Shown: positions 1-8,101 of the stretch, one piece after another
How the letters are laid out: every line of letters starts with the position of its first letter
Position numbering within the stretch: the first letter of the stretch is position 1
Assembly: GCA_903891755.1 (NCBI GenBank)
Contig: CAITFY010000018.1
Coordinates: forward strand, 1 to 17,549
From: an uncultured Actinomycetes bacterium
Lineage (GTDB): Bacteria; Actinomycetota; Actinomycetes; Nanopelagicales; Nanopelagicaceae
Direction: 5' to 3'
DNA length: 17,549 nucleotides
Made by a program: the position numbers and the translations under genes
The notes under the pieces: model-generated
The model's database searches: none
What the model saw: only the letters and a program-made list of their open reading frames with translations
What the model was told of the DNA's origin: nothing

Positions 1-1452
1 ACCGGCGAATTCCCTGTCTTCCTTGATTACCAAGATGATGTTTATGCAGCAGTAGAGGCAGCGGCATCAGCACAGATTTCAGAGGCTCTCACAATTGCTG
101 GAAAGCAAGATCGTGAAACCAAGCTTGATGAAGTTAACGCTGCTACCAAGCTCGCTCTTGCAACAGAGTTCGAAGGACGCGAGAAGGAAGTTTCTGCCGC
201 GCTTCGCTCTGTAACTAAGAAGTCAGTTCGTCAGCGTGTATTGCGCGACAAGATCCGTATTGATGGTCGTGGAGTTCGTGATATCCGTGCGATCACCGCT
301 GAGGTCGAGGTAATTCCTCGCGTTCACGGTTCTGCAATCTTCGAGCGTGGAGAGACTCAGATCCTCGGTGTCACAACTCTTAACATGCTTAAGATGGAGC
401 AACAGCTCGACACATTGAGCCCTGAGAACCACAAGCGTTACATGCACAACTACAACTTCCCTCCTTACTCAGTTGGAGAGACCGGTCGCGTTGGTTCACC
501 AAAGCGCCGCGAAATTGGACACGGTGCACTCGCTGAGCGCGCTCTACTTCCAGTTCTTCCAACTCGTGAAGAGTTCCCATATGCAATTCGTCAGGTTTCA
601 GAAGCTCTCGGTTCAAATGGATCAACATCCATGGGTTCTGTCTGTGCTTCAACCATGTCATTGCTCAACGCTGGTGTGCCACTTAAGGCAGCAGTAGCAG
701 GTATCGCAATGGGTCTGATCTCAGATCTCGTTGATGGCAAGACCGAATATGTCGCACTTACCGACATCTTGGGTGCCGAAGATGCCTTCGGAGATATGGA
801 CTTCAAGGTTGCTGGAACAAAGGAATTTGTTACAGCCCTTCAACTTGATACCAAGCTTGATGGAATTCCAGCATCTGTACTTGCAGCAGCACTGTTGCAG
901 GCAAAGGAAGCTCGTCTATTCATCCTTGACATCATGAACCAAGCAATCGATATGCCAGATGAGATGAGCCTCTTGGCTCCTCGCATCATCTCGATCAAGG
1001 TTCCAACTGATTTGATCGGTGCAATCATCGGGCCTAAGGGCAAGATGATTAACCAGATTCAAGATGAGACCGGCGCAGATATCACCATTGAAGATGATGG
1101 AACTATCTACATCGGCGCAATCGAAGGCTCACAAGCTGAGGCTGCAAAGGCAATGATCGAGGCAATCGCTAATCCGGTTGTGCCAAAGGTCGGAGAGCGT
1201 TACAACGGTAGCGTTGTAAAGCTTGCGACATTCGGTGCCTTTATCTCACTCGTACCTGGTAAAGATGGCTTGCTCCACATCTCGCAGATCCGCAAGATGC
1301 ATGGTGGAAAGCGCATTGAGAACCTCGAAGAGGTAATGAAGGTTGGCGACAAGATTGAAGTTGAGATCAACGAGATCGATCCAAAGGGCAAGTTCTCCTT
1401 GGTTCCAGTTCTTGCTGATGGAACAACTCCAACTGACGCACCAGCTGAATAA
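1..1452 (+). CDS. pnp: Polyribonucleotide nucleotidyltransferase (PNPase), 5'-truncated by window edge
   Basis: PNPase is a phosphorolytic 3'-5' exoribonuclease that degrades mRNA and can add 3' tails. Frame 1 is open from base 1 to the TAA at 1450-1452, giving 483 residues; the family is about 720-750 residues, so roughly 250 N-terminal residues (first RNase PH domain) lie outside the window. Visible are the linker helical region (about fragment residues 10-78), the second RNase PH core (from IRIDGRG near residue 84, with FERGETQ and the long GSPKRREIGHG stretch), a KH domain with the GPKG loop at about 344-347, and an S1 domain from about 398 (GAFISL, DGLLHISQI). A short acidic/threonine tail follows. 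The TTG at 241 is not the start, because homologous sequence continues upstream of it. The peptidase gene follows after 3 nt, so the two are probably cotranscribed. Identification is secure. Confidence 0.98.
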   Translation, partial: TGEFPVFLDYQDDVYAAVEAAASAQISEALTIAGKQDRETKLDEVNAATKLALATEFEGREKEVSAALRSVTKKSVRQRVLRDKIRIDGRGVRDIRAITAEVEVIPRVHGSAIFERGETQILGVTTLNMLKMEQQLDTLSPENHKRYMHNYNFPPYSVGETGRVGSPKRREIGHGALAERALLPVLPTREEFPYAIRQVSEALGSNGSTSMGSVCASTMSLLNAGVPLKAAVAGIAMGLISDLVDGKTEYVALTDILGAEDAFGDMDFKVAGTKEFVTALQLDTKLDGIPASVLAAALLQAKEARLFILDIMNQAIDMPDEMSLLAPRIISIKVPTDLIGAIIGPKGKMINQIQDETGADITIEDDGTIYIGAIEGSQAEAAKAMIEAIANPVVPKVGERYNGSVVKLATFGAFISLVPGKDGLLHISQIRKMHGGKRIENLEEVMKVGDKIEVEINEIDPKGKFSLVPVLADGTTPTDAPAE

Positions 1453-1455
1453 TTA

Positions 1456-2727
1456 ATGGCACGCACCATTCTGCCTAGCGGCTTACGAATTGTTACCGAA
1501 GAGGTTTCAACCGTTCGCTCTGCAACGTTTGGTGTTTGGGTCAATGTGGGCTCCCGTGATGAGACTTTGTCCGTCGCGGGAGCTTCACACTTTCTAGAAC
1601 ATTTACTCTTTAAAGGAACTTCCCGCCGCGACGCCATGGCTATCTCTTCATCTATTGAAGCAGTCGGCGGCGAGATGAATGCCTTCACCGGCAAGGAATA
1701 CACCTGCTTCTACGCTCGCGTGATTGATACCGACCTACCGCTAGCAGTCGATGTAATCGCAGACTTAATCACATCCTCTCTTGTGACCGCTGCTGATGTT
1801 GATGCCGAGCGCACTGTTGTGCTTGAAGAGATGTCGATGCGCGATGATGATCCCTCTGATCTCATTCACGATCTCTACTTAGAGACTTATTACGGCGATA
1901 CTCCACTTGGCCGTTCAATCCTCGGAACTCCTGACTCCATTAATGGAATGTCACGGAACTCAATTTTTAATTATTATAAGAAGCGCTATCGCCCGGAAGA
2001 TATCGTGATTGCAGTTGCTGGAAATATCAGCCATAAGAAGGTTGTAAAACTTATCGAGCAAGCAATCTCTCGTGATGGCTTCCTTGATGTACCCGATAAC
2101 ACCCCAAATCTTCGCCATGCACCCGTCGTTAAAGCGCGGGGGACTGGCACCGTTGGAATCATCGACCGCAAAACTGAGCAATCACATCTTCTTCTCGGAG
2201 TACAAGGTGTTGAGCGAAGTGATGAGCGCCGCTTTGCCTTAAGCATTCTGGCATCTGCAATGGGCGGCGGAATGTCCTCTCGCCTCTTCCAAGAGATCCG
2301 CGAAAAGCGCGGCTTGGCTTATTCCGTGTACTCGTATGTACAACAATTCTCTGGTGCCGGCACCATGTCCTTCTATGCTGGTTGCCAACCAAATAAGACC
2401 GAAGAAGTCATCAAGATTATTCGCGATATCTCATTTGATATTGCCCAGAACGGTTTGACCGATGAAGAAATCACCCGCGCTAAGGGCGCAGTCACTGGTT
2501 CCCTCGTTTTGAGCCAAGAAGATACTGGCTCTCGCATGATGCGCATCGGCAAGAGCGAACTCGTTTACGGCGAAGTCATGAGCTTTGATGAAATCTTGGC
2601 TCAGATTGCCCGCGTAACACCTGATGAAATCAAGGCAATTGCCAGCACGATCTTGCCTAGACCTTCTACGCTTGCACTGGTCGGTCCCTTTAAATCAGCC
2701 ACAAAGTTTGAGAAGGTAATCGCATGA
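1456..2727 (+). CDS. pepR: M16 family zinc metallopeptidase (PepR-like, processing-peptidase beta type)
   Basis: This is a 423-residue insulinase/M16 peptidase. The inverted zinc motif HFLEH is at residues 45-49, with His45 and His49 as ligands and Glu48 as catalytic base. The third ligand is probably Glu125 in VVLEEMSMRDDDP, at the spacing expected for the family. The C-terminal half carries the conserved EKRGLAYSV segment and a glycine-rich GGGMSSRLFQEIR stretch, so both M16 lobes are present and the length is normal. The ATG lies 3 nt after the pnp stop with no clear Shine-Dalgarno sequence, suggesting translational coupling. The stop overlaps the dapB start as ATGA. The order pnp-peptidase-dapB is recurrent in Actinobacteria. 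The physiological substrate is unknown; no signal peptide is seen, so it probably acts in the cytoplasm. Confidence 0.95.
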   Translation: MARTILPSGLRIVTEEVSTVRSATFGVWVNVGSRDETLSVAGASHFLEHLLFKGTSRRDAMAISSSIEAVGGEMNAFTGKEYTCFYARVIDTDLPLAVDVIADLITSSLVTAADVDAERTVVLEEMSMRDDDPSDLIHDLYLETYYGDTPLGRSILGTPDSINGMSRNSIFNYYKKRYRPEDIVIAVAGNISHKKVVKLIEQAISRDGFLDVPDNTPNLRHAPVVKARGTGTVGIIDRKTEQSHLLLGVQGVERSDERRFALSILASAMGGGMSSRLFQEIREKRGLAYSVYSYVQQFSGAGTMSFYAGCQPNKTEEVIKIIRDISFDIAQNGLTDEEITRAKGAVTGSLVLSQEDTGSRMMRIGKSELVYGEVMSFDEILAQIARVTPDEIKAIASTILPRPSTLALVGPFKSATKFEKVIA

Positions 2728-3473
2728 CAATCAAAGTAGCGGTGCTTGGCGCAAAAGGGCGAATGGGCGCTACAACTGTTGGCGCAATCAATGAGGCCGC
2801 TGACTTAGAGTTAGTTGCAGCCCTTGATCTTGGTGATGACCTCAACACTCTTGTAACAAGTGGAGCCGAAGTCGTTGTTGATTTCACTCATCCTGATTCA
2901 GTGATGGGAAATCTAGAATTCGCGATCAATCACGATATTTGCGTGGTCGTCGGCACAACTGGTTTTGATGCAACGAAGTTAAAGTCAATCGAAGGATGGC
3001 TCGCAAACCACCCCAAAGTTGGCGCGCTCGTGGCACCTAATTTTGGTTTAGGCGCCGTCTTGATGATGCAGTTCGCTGCACAAGCTTCGAAGTACTTCGA
3101 ATCTGTTGAGATTATTGAATTGCACCATCCAAATAAGGCCGATGCTCCTTCAGGCACGGCCTCACGCACTGCAGAACTTATTACTGAAGCACGTGCCTCA
3201 GTTAATAAAGAAGCGATGCCGGATGCGACCTCATCTGGATTGCCAGGTGCCCGCGGCGCAAAGGTCGGAGATGTTCCAGTTCACTCTGTTCGACTGCGTG
3301 GACTTGTTGCACATCAAGAGGTCATCCTTGGTGATCTAGGAGAAACACTTACCATTCGCCATGACAGCATTGACCGCACCGGATTTATGCCCGGCGTACT
3401 CCTCGGCGTGAGAAAAGTAGTCGCTACCCCTGGACTCACATTTGGACTCGAACACTTTCTCGATCTCAAATAG
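2724..3473 (+). CDS. dapB: 4-hydroxy-tetrahydrodipicolinate reductase
   Basis: DapB catalyses the NAD(P)H-dependent reduction that follows DapA in the diaminopimelate/lysine pathway, feeding lysine and peptidoglycan. The 249 residues match the length of actinobacterial DapB. The N-terminal Rossmann motif GAKGRMG is at residues 9-15, VVDFTHPD at 51-58, GTTGF at 77-81 and APNFGLG at 104-110. The catalytic segment IELHHPNKADAPSGT at 131-145 contains the His-His pair (134-135) and Lys138. The C-terminal LTIRHDSIDRTGFMPG segment is also present. The start overlaps the pepR stop by 4 nt (ATGA), so translation is probably coupled. The partner enzyme DapA is encoded about 2 kb downstream at 5508-6416, separated by azlCD and thyX. 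All expected catalytic residues are visible. Confidence 0.98.
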   Translation: MTIKVAVLGAKGRMGATTVGAINEAADLELVAALDLGDDLNTLVTSGAEVVVDFTHPDSVMGNLEFAINHDICVVVGTTGFDATKLKSIEGWLANHPKVGALVAPNFGLGAVLMMQFAAQASKYFESVEIIELHHPNKADAPSGTASRTAELITEARASVNKEAMPDATSSGLPGARGAKVGDVPVHSVRLRGLVAHQEVILGDLGETLTIRHDSIDRTGFMPGVLLGVRKVVATPGLTFGLEHFLDLK

Positions 3474-3489
3474 ACTTTTCGCAACAACT

Positions 3490-3495
3490 AAGGAG
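3490..3495 (+). promoter_or_regulatory. Ribosome binding site of the mycoredoxin gene
   Basis: AAGGAG sits 6 nt before the ATG at 3502. It is one of the few strong Shine-Dalgarno sequences in the window, where most starts are coupled or appear leaderless. It fixes the start of this small gene. Confidence 0.8.
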
Positions 3496-3501
3496 TAAAT
3501 A

Positions 3502-3756
3502 ATGTCAGCTCAAATCACAATGTACGGCGCTGCTTGGTGCGGAGATTGCCGTCGCTCGAAGGCTTACCTAGATTCTCATAATGTTGAGTACAACTACATC
3601 GATGTTGAGGCAGACGAAAGCGCTTCAGATAAGGTCATCGAAATCAACGGCGGACAACGCTCAATCCCAGTTATCTTGTTCCCAGACGGAACTCATATGA
3701 CAGAGCCTTCAGATAAGGATCTCGAGGCAAAGCTTCAGGCTCTCGCAATTCTTTAA
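3502..3756 (+). CDS. Glutaredoxin-family / mycoredoxin-like protein
   Basis: This 84-residue single-domain thioredoxin-fold protein has the redox motif WCGDC at residues 12-16 (Cys13 and Cys16). It also has the NGGQRSIPVILFPDG segment carrying the cis-proline, typical of actinobacterial mycoredoxins and NrdH-like glutaredoxins. Such proteins reduce mixed disulfides with mycothiol or act as small electron donors. The active site CGDC differs from the CGYC that I recall for Mrx1, so I leave the symbol empty. A good Shine-Dalgarno sequence precedes the ATG, and the gene begins 28 nt after dapB, so it may be the last gene of the pnp-pepR-dapB transcript. Its stop codon shares a TTAA with the stop of the convergent azlD. 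Family assignment is secure; the exact partner (mycothiol, thioredoxin reductase or other) is not. Confidence 0.88.
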   Translation: MSAQITMYGAAWCGDCRRSKAYLDSHNVEYNYIDVEADESASDKVIEINGGQRSIPVILFPDGTHMTEPSDKDLEAKLQALAIL

Positions 3757-4064
3757 ATCTTTAAACGATACACAATCGCAGAAGTTGCCATTGCCCCGAC
3801 TACTACAGCGGGGAATGGCAATTTTGCTTTGAGGGCAATTAATGCAACAGCAATTCCCGCTAAGCGATGATCAACAACAAATTTAGTCTTGACTGTAAAT
3901 GCTTGCATTGCAACTAATGAGCTAAGCAAGACAATTGGAATTAAGTTAGTAATTCTCTGAACGCGGGGATGGGCTAACCAGATCTCTGGGATTGCATGGC
4001 CGATGAATTTAAGGGCGTAACAGAGCAGGCTTGTGACGATTACTGCAATCCACTGGGAGTTCAT
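3753..4064 (-). CDS. azlD: Branched-chain amino acid transport protein AzlD-like
   Basis: This 103-residue protein is almost entirely hydrophobic, with about four predicted membrane segments (around residues 5-22, 40-58, 67-80 and 84-100). The order is typical of AzlD, the small subunit of the two-component AzlCD exporter of branched-chain amino acids; the fragment ITNLIPIVLLSSLVAMQAF matches the AzlD core pattern. Its ATG directly follows the azlC stop with no gap (TAAATG read on the minus strand), so the two are a coupled pair. The end overlaps the mycoredoxin gene tail to tail by 4 nt. Function is inferred from family and partner; the exported substrate cannot be read from the sequence. 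Confidence 0.9.
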   Translation of the reverse strand: MNSQWIAVIVTSLLCYALKFIGHAIPEIWLAHPRVQRITNLIPIVLLSSLVAMQAFTVKTKFVVDHRLAGIAVALIALKAKLPFPAVVVGAMATSAIVYRLKI

Positions 4065-4703
4065 TTATTTCCACCCCACAAGTGCTGCAATAACAACAGT
4101 GGAAATGATTGGTACACCCGCTGGTACTAGTTCAGTTATAGAGAGAGCCCAGAGAAATGCCAGCACTGAAGCGATCAGGAGTTTGCGCTCTTTAAGACGA
4201 GGGAAGAGAACTGCACAGAAAATTGCGGGGGAGGCAACATCTAATCCCCAGGCTGATGTATCTCCGATTGCCTTGGCTCCGAGTGCGCCAATGAGTGTGA
4301 AGAGATTCCAGAAAACATAAACTCCAAAACCGGTGTACCAAAACGCTGTCTTCTGATCTTCGAGTTCTGATTGTGCGATTGCCACGCCAGTTGATTCATC
4401 AATCGTGAGCTGCGCTGCGAGTGCGCGTTTGAAACCCTTGAGTTTGAGGATCTGGGCCATGCGAACGCCATACAAGCCGTTGCGTCCGCCGAGAAATGTT
4501 CCGGTCACGATTGCGCTCAAAGCGCTTCCGCCTGCGCTCATGACGGCGACGAGTGAGAACTGCGAGGCTCCCGAGAAGAGAACGAGGGAGAGGAAACAGG
4601 CTTGGGCTACCGTGAAGTGGTCGGCCACCGCGACGGCCCCGAATGCGACCCCCGCTGCCCCTACCGCCAGGCCAACACTGAGGGAATCGCGCTTCACTGA
4701 CAC
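4065..4703 (-). CDS. azlC: Branched-chain amino acid exporter, AzlC-like large subunit
   Basis: This 212-residue integral membrane protein has the AzlC family signature: FSGASQF at residues 43-49, GGRNGLYGVR at 72-81, the TIDEST segment near 100-105 and a GLDVASPAIFCAVLFP membrane helix at 153-168. Five to six membrane segments are visible. With AzlD it forms an exporter of valine, leucine and isoleucine or related compounds. The start is a GTG (CAC on the + strand at 4701-4703); a second in-frame GTG lies two codons later and could be used instead. The gene is divergent from thyX across 56 nt. The azlCD pair is the only minus-strand block here, sitting inside an otherwise co-directional core operon region, which suggests insertion or rearrangement at this point. 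Confidence 0.92.
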   Translation of the reverse strand: MSVKRDSLSVGLAVGAAGVAFGAVAVADHFTVAQACFLSLVLFSGASQFSLVAVMSAGGSALSAIVTGTFLGGRNGLYGVRMAQILKLKGFKRALAAQLTIDESTGVAIAQSELEDQKTAFWYTGFGVYVFWNLFTLIGALGAKAIGDTSAWGLDVASPAIFCAVLFPRLKERKLLIASVLAFLWALSITELVPAGVPIISTVVIAALVGWK

Positions 4704-4714
4704 GCCGATATTGT

Positions 4715-4743
4715 GCCCTAATCCCTAGCCCTTCGGGTGCCAA
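4715..4743 (-). promoter_or_regulatory. Possible azlC promoter
   Basis: Read on the minus strand, TTGGCA (4738-4743) and TAGGGC (4715-4720) are separated by 17 nt. A transcript would start only a few bases before the azlC GTG at 4703. The -10 ends in C rather than T, so the match is modest. It lies in the 56-nt divergent gap shared with thyX. Confidence 0.3.
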
Positions 4744-4759
4744 TAGATAAGGTCGCCAC

Positions 4760-5488
4760 ATGAGCGAAGAGCATTTCGAGATAAATTTCCGTAGCGATGT
4801 AACAGTCGAATTGGTGAAGGCAAGTGCCAGTGACTCCGATGTCATCTGGGCAGCGCGCGTTTCTACAGCAGGCGAGAACTCGCTCGATGACGTTAACTCT
4901 GACGCCGCTCGCTCTGAAGGATTGATCAACTACCTAGCCCGCGAACGTCACGGTTCCCCATTTGAGCACACCTCAATGACCTTCTTCATCTCTGCCCCAA
5001 TATTTGTATTTAGAGAGTTCATGCGCCATCGCATCGCTTCGTACAACGAAGAGTCAGGCCGCTATCGCGAACTTCGTCCTAACTTTTATGTTCCCGCGAA
5101 AGAGCGCAAATTAGTACAAATTGGAAAAGCTGGTTCTTATACATTTATTGATGGAACCGATGAGCAATATGAAATTACAGTCGCTGCAATTAAAGAGAGC
5201 TGCACTGTTGCCTACGATAATTACAAGAAAATGTTGGACGCAGGGGTCGCCCGAGAAGTAGCCCGCGCTGTCTTGCCTGTCGGACTTTATTCCTCGATGT
5301 ATGTGACGATGAATGCCCGCGCACTTATGAATTTCTTATCCCTGCGTACGTCGCGTGAAGGATCGCATTTTCCAAGCTATCCACAACGGGAAATTGAGAT
5401 GGTGGCTGAGAAAATGGAGCAATATTTTGCAACTCTCATGCCTCTTACGCATGGCGCATTCGAGAAGTCAGGGCGAGTAGCCCCTTAG
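4760..5488 (+). CDS. thyX: Flavin-dependent thymidylate synthase ThyX
   Basis: ThyX methylates dUMP to dTMP using methylenetetrahydrofolate, FAD and NADPH. The 242-residue protein contains the diagnostic RHRX7S motif at residues 89-99 (RHRIASYNEES), followed by GRYREL. The HGSPFEHTSMTFFISAP segment (64-80) and the C-terminal NARALMNFLSLRTS segment (about 184-197) line the active site in the family. Length and motif order are normal. The ATG is 56 nt from the divergent azlC start; an AAGG sits 7 nt upstream and may serve as a weak ribosome binding site. dapA starts 19 nt after the stop, as in the known thyX-dapA-rnj order of Actinobacteria. No classical ThyA is in the window; whether one exists elsewhere cannot be seen. 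Confidence 0.98.
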   Translation: MSEEHFEINFRSDVTVELVKASASDSDVIWAARVSTAGENSLDDVNSDAARSEGLINYLARERHGSPFEHTSMTFFISAPIFVFREFMRHRIASYNEESGRYRELRPNFYVPAKERKLVQIGKAGSYTFIDGTDEQYEITVAAIKESCTVAYDNYKKMLDAGVAREVARAVLPVGLYSSMYVTMNARALMNFLSLRTSREGSHFPSYPQREIEMVAEKMEQYFATLMPLTHGAFEKSGRVAP

Positions 5489-5494
5489 TCACGA

Positions 5495-5500
5495 TAGGCT
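5495..5500 (+). promoter_or_regulatory. Possible -10 element for a leaderless dapA transcript
   Basis: TAGGCT lies exactly 7 nt before the dapA ATG at 5508. A start site about 7 nt after the -10 would coincide with the ATG, giving a leaderless mRNA, common in Actinobacteria. No good -35 is seen and no Shine-Dalgarno sequence precedes this start. The same hexamer precedes ftsK. Confidence 0.45.
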
Positions 5501-5507
5501 TCTCCCT

Positions 5508-6416
5508 ATGCCTGATAAACAGACGACCCAGATCCAGGCGCCTTTTGGCCGCCTGATCACCGCAATGGTGACCCCATTTCAAAAAGATGGAGCGATCGAC
5601 TGGGACGGCGTGGCGAAGATTGCAGAGCACTTGGCGAACACTGGCCATGATGCAATTGCTGTAAATGGAACAACGGGTGAGGCCCCAACCACTAAGACTT
5701 CTGAGAAGCTTGAAGTCATTCGCGTCGTTAAGAGCACAGTCGGAGATCGCGTAAAGGTTCTCACTGGTGCTGGAGATAACGAGACTGCATACACCGTGGA
5801 TCAAGCGAAGCGTTGTGCCGAACTTGGAGTCGATGGACTTCTGATTGTCGCTCCCTATTACAACAAGCCTCCTCAGGCTGGTATCGAAGCTCACTTTAAA
5901 GCTGTAGCTGCAGCAACCGATCTACCGATCATGATGTACGACATTCCTGGTCGTACCGGTGTTGCAATCGAAGAAGAGACCATCTGCCGCTTGGCTGAAG
6001 TAAAGAACATTGTGGCTCTTAAAGATGCCAAAGGTAATCCCGCTTCAACATCATGGGTGATCTCACGAACAGGTCTACCTGTTTATTCAGGTGATGACAT
6101 CCTTAACCTGCCACTGCTCAGCGTTGGAGCAGTTGGTTTCGTCTCCGTCTGCGGTCACACCGTAGGCAATCAACTCAAAGCGATGCTCGATGCCTGGTTT
6201 GCAGGAGATTCTGTGCGCGCACTTGAAATACATCAAGAATTATTACCGGTATTCACCGGAACCTTCCGCACCCAAGGTGCGATATTGACTAAGGCCGCAC
6301 TCACGATGATGGGCCTACCTGGTGGATTTACTCGTTTACCACTTGTCGATGCCACCGATGCGCAGATAGCGCAATTGCGGGAGGACCTTCAACAAGGCGG
6401 AGTTGTACTTAAATAA
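5508..6416 (+). CDS. dapA: 4-hydroxy-tetrahydrodipicolinate synthase
   Basis: DapA condenses pyruvate with aspartate semialdehyde, the first committed step to diaminopimelate and lysine. The 302-residue TIM-barrel protein has GTTGEAPT (54-61), PYYNKPPQ (116-123, holding a catalytic-triad tyrosine), YDIPGRT (144-150) and the Schiff-base lysine Lys172 in VALKDAKGN. All catalytic positions expected for the family are present. The TAA stop shares its last A with the rnj ATG (TAATG), so the two genes are tightly coupled, matching the dapA-rnj pair typical of Actinobacteria. A TAGGCT hexamer 7 nt upstream suggests its own leaderless promoter in addition to any read-through from thyX. Identification is secure. 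Confidence 0.98.
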   Translation: MPDKQTTQIQAPFGRLITAMVTPFQKDGAIDWDGVAKIAEHLANTGHDAIAVNGTTGEAPTTKTSEKLEVIRVVKSTVGDRVKVLTGAGDNETAYTVDQAKRCAELGVDGLLIVAPYYNKPPQAGIEAHFKAVAAATDLPIMMYDIPGRTGVAIEEETICRLAEVKNIVALKDAKGNPASTSWVISRTGLPVYSGDDILNLPLLSVGAVGFVSVCGHTVGNQLKAMLDAWFAGDSVRALEIHQELLPVFTGTFRTQGAILTKAALTMMGLPGGFTRLPLVDATDAQIAQLREDLQQGGVVLK

Positions 6417-8101
6417 TGAATCACCCACATCCCGATTTACCCTATCCAGCGAAGTTAGCTCCTAAAACTCTGCGCATCGTGGCTCTTGGTGGTCTCGGTG
6501 AAATCGGTCGCAACATGACCGTCTATGAGATTGCTGGAAAGTTATTGATTGTTGACTGCGGAGTTCTCTTCCCAGAAGAGAGCCAACCAGGAATTGATTT
6601 AATCCTTCCTGACTTCTCATACATCAGAGATCGTTTGCAGGACGTAGTTGCTATCGCTTTGACACATGGACATGAAGATCACATCGGAGCTGTTCCATAT
6701 CTCTTGAAGGAACGCTCAGATATTCCGGTCGTTGGTTCCAAATTGACCTTGGCATTTACTGAGGCGAAATTAAAGGAGCGTCGTATTACCGCTCCCATGA
6801 TTGAAGTTAAAGCAGGAATGAAGCAGACCTTCGGACCATTTGAACTTGAATTCGTTGCGGTTAACCACTCGATTCCAGATGCTCTCGCTATCGCGATTCG
6901 TACCGAAGCAGGATTAGTTCTTGCTACAGGTGACTTTAAGATGGATCAACTTCCATTAGATGGTCGCATCACTGACCTCGCCGCCTTCGCTCGTTTGGGT
7001 GAAGAGGGCGTTGATCTCTTCATGGTGGATTCCACAAATGCGGATGTACCCGGATTTACTACTTCAGAGCGCGACATCATGCCGACTCTAGATCGCGTCT
7101 TCCGCGCAACCGAGCGTCGCGTAATCGTCGCTTCATTCGCATCGCATGTACACCGCGTTCAGCAGATCATGATGATTGCAGCGCAGCATGATCGCAAAGT
7201 GGCCTTCATTGGACGCAGCATGGTTCGCAATATGAAGTTAGCTCAGGACCTGGGATATCTCGAAGTTCCTGCGGGACTTGAGATTGTCGATGCGAAGAAC
7301 ATCGAGGATCATGGCGATCGTGTCGTACTTATTTGTACCGGCTCGCAAGGTGAGCCACTGGCTGCGCTATCTCGCATGGCCAATGGCGAACACCAGATTC
7401 GCGTTGGCAAAGGCGACACAGTTGTACTTGCTTCATCTCTGATTCCAGGAAATGAAAATCCAGTCTTCCGAGTCATCAATGAGCTCACACGCTTTGGTGC
7501 GACCGTTGTACACAAAGGCAATGCACTTGTCCACGTATCAGGTCACGCTGCCGCCGGAGAACTTCTCTATTGCTACAACATCGTGAAGCCAAAGAATGTG
7601 ATGCCAATTCACGGTGAATGGCGCCACTTACGTGCCAATGCCGAGCTTGCAATCAAGACCGGCGTTCCACGTACCAACACAATCGTTGTCGATAACGGAA
7701 TAGTCGTTGACGTTCATGATGGTTATGCAGATATTTCTGGCGCAATCCCAGTCGGCTTTGTTTATGTAGACGGTCAGAGCATCGGTGAGATCACCGAGAG
7801 TTCACTCAAGGATCGTCGCATCCTCGGCGAAGAAGGTTTCATCTCCGTTGTTGTGGTTGTCGATTCGCAAAGCGGAAAGATTGTTGCCGGTCCTGATATT
7901 CATGCTCGCGGATTTACCGAAGATAAAGCCTTGTTCGACGAGGTTAAGGGAATGATTGAGAAGGCGCTTGCAACCTCAGTTGCCGGCGGAATCAATGGAA
8001 CGCATCAGCTTGCACAAGTTGTTCGTAGAACCGTTGGTAGTTGGGTTGGCGAAGAACACCGTCGCAAACCAATGATCATCCCTGTTGTTATTGAGGTATA
8101 A
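6416..8101 (+). CDS. rnj: Ribonuclease J
   Basis: RNase J is a metallo-beta-lactamase/beta-CASP ribonuclease with endonuclease and 5'-3' exonuclease activity in mRNA decay and rRNA processing. The 561-residue length is standard. The zinc motif HGHEDH is at residues 84-89, with further ligands His151 (NHSIPDA) and Asp173 (TGDFKMD). The beta-CASP motifs follow, with His377 in VSGHAAAGE and His399 in MPIHGEWRH. The C-terminal domain (from about 450) ends in the family's typical RKPMIIPVVIEV pattern. Its ATG overlaps the dapA stop by one base. With pnp at the left end, the window encodes both a 5'-3' and a 3'-5' RNA decay enzyme. A 16-bp palindrome covers the stop codon (8099-8114). Confidence 0.98.
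   Translation: MNHPHPDLPYPAKLAPKTLRIVALGGLGEIGRNMTVYEIAGKLLIVDCGVLFPEESQPGIDLILPDFSYIRDRLQDVVAIALTHGHEDHIGAVPYLLKERSDIPVVGSKLTLAFTEAKLKERRITAPMIEVKAGMKQTFGPFELEFVAVNHSIPDALAIAIRTEAGLVLATGDFKMDQLPLDGRITDLAAFARLGEEGVDLFMVDSTNADVPGFTTSERDIMPTLDRVFRATERRVIVASFASHVHRVQQIMMIAAQHDRKVAFIGRSMVRNMKLAQDLGYLEVPAGLEIVDAKNIEDHGDRVVLICTGSQGEPLAALSRMANGEHQIRVGKGDTVVLASSLIPGNENPVFRVINELTRFGATVVHKGNALVHVSGHAAAGELLYCYNIVKPKNVMPIHGEWRHLRANAELAIKTGVPRTNTIVVDNGIVVDVHDGYADISGAIPVGFVYVDGQSIGEITESSLKDRRILGEEGFISVVVVVDSQSGKIVAGPDIHARGFTEDKALFDEVKGMIEKALATSVAGGINGTHQLAQVVRRTVGSWVGEEHRRKPMIIPVVIEV

Noticed and set aside
241..1452. A 403-residue PNPase start at the TTG at 241
   Set aside because: The frame is open back to base 1 and the upstream residues fit the PNPase linker domain, so the gene is cut by the window edge.
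1200..1703. Minus-strand frame of 167 residues
   Set aside because: It lies antisense to the end of pnp and the start of pepR, both secure genes; low-complexity Ser/Arg-rich product with no family pattern.
4399..4929. Minus-strand frame of 176 residues
   Set aside because: It overlaps azlC in another frame and runs antisense into thyX; Arg-rich shadow product with no recognisable domain.
4942..4957. Second SOS-like sequence (CGAAC...GTTCC) in thyX
   Set aside because: The half-sites are 6 nt apart instead of 4 and the second is imperfect; it lies inside coding sequence.
5445..5894. Minus-strand frame of 149 residues
   Set aside because: Antisense to the thyX end and the dapA start, with no family similarity.
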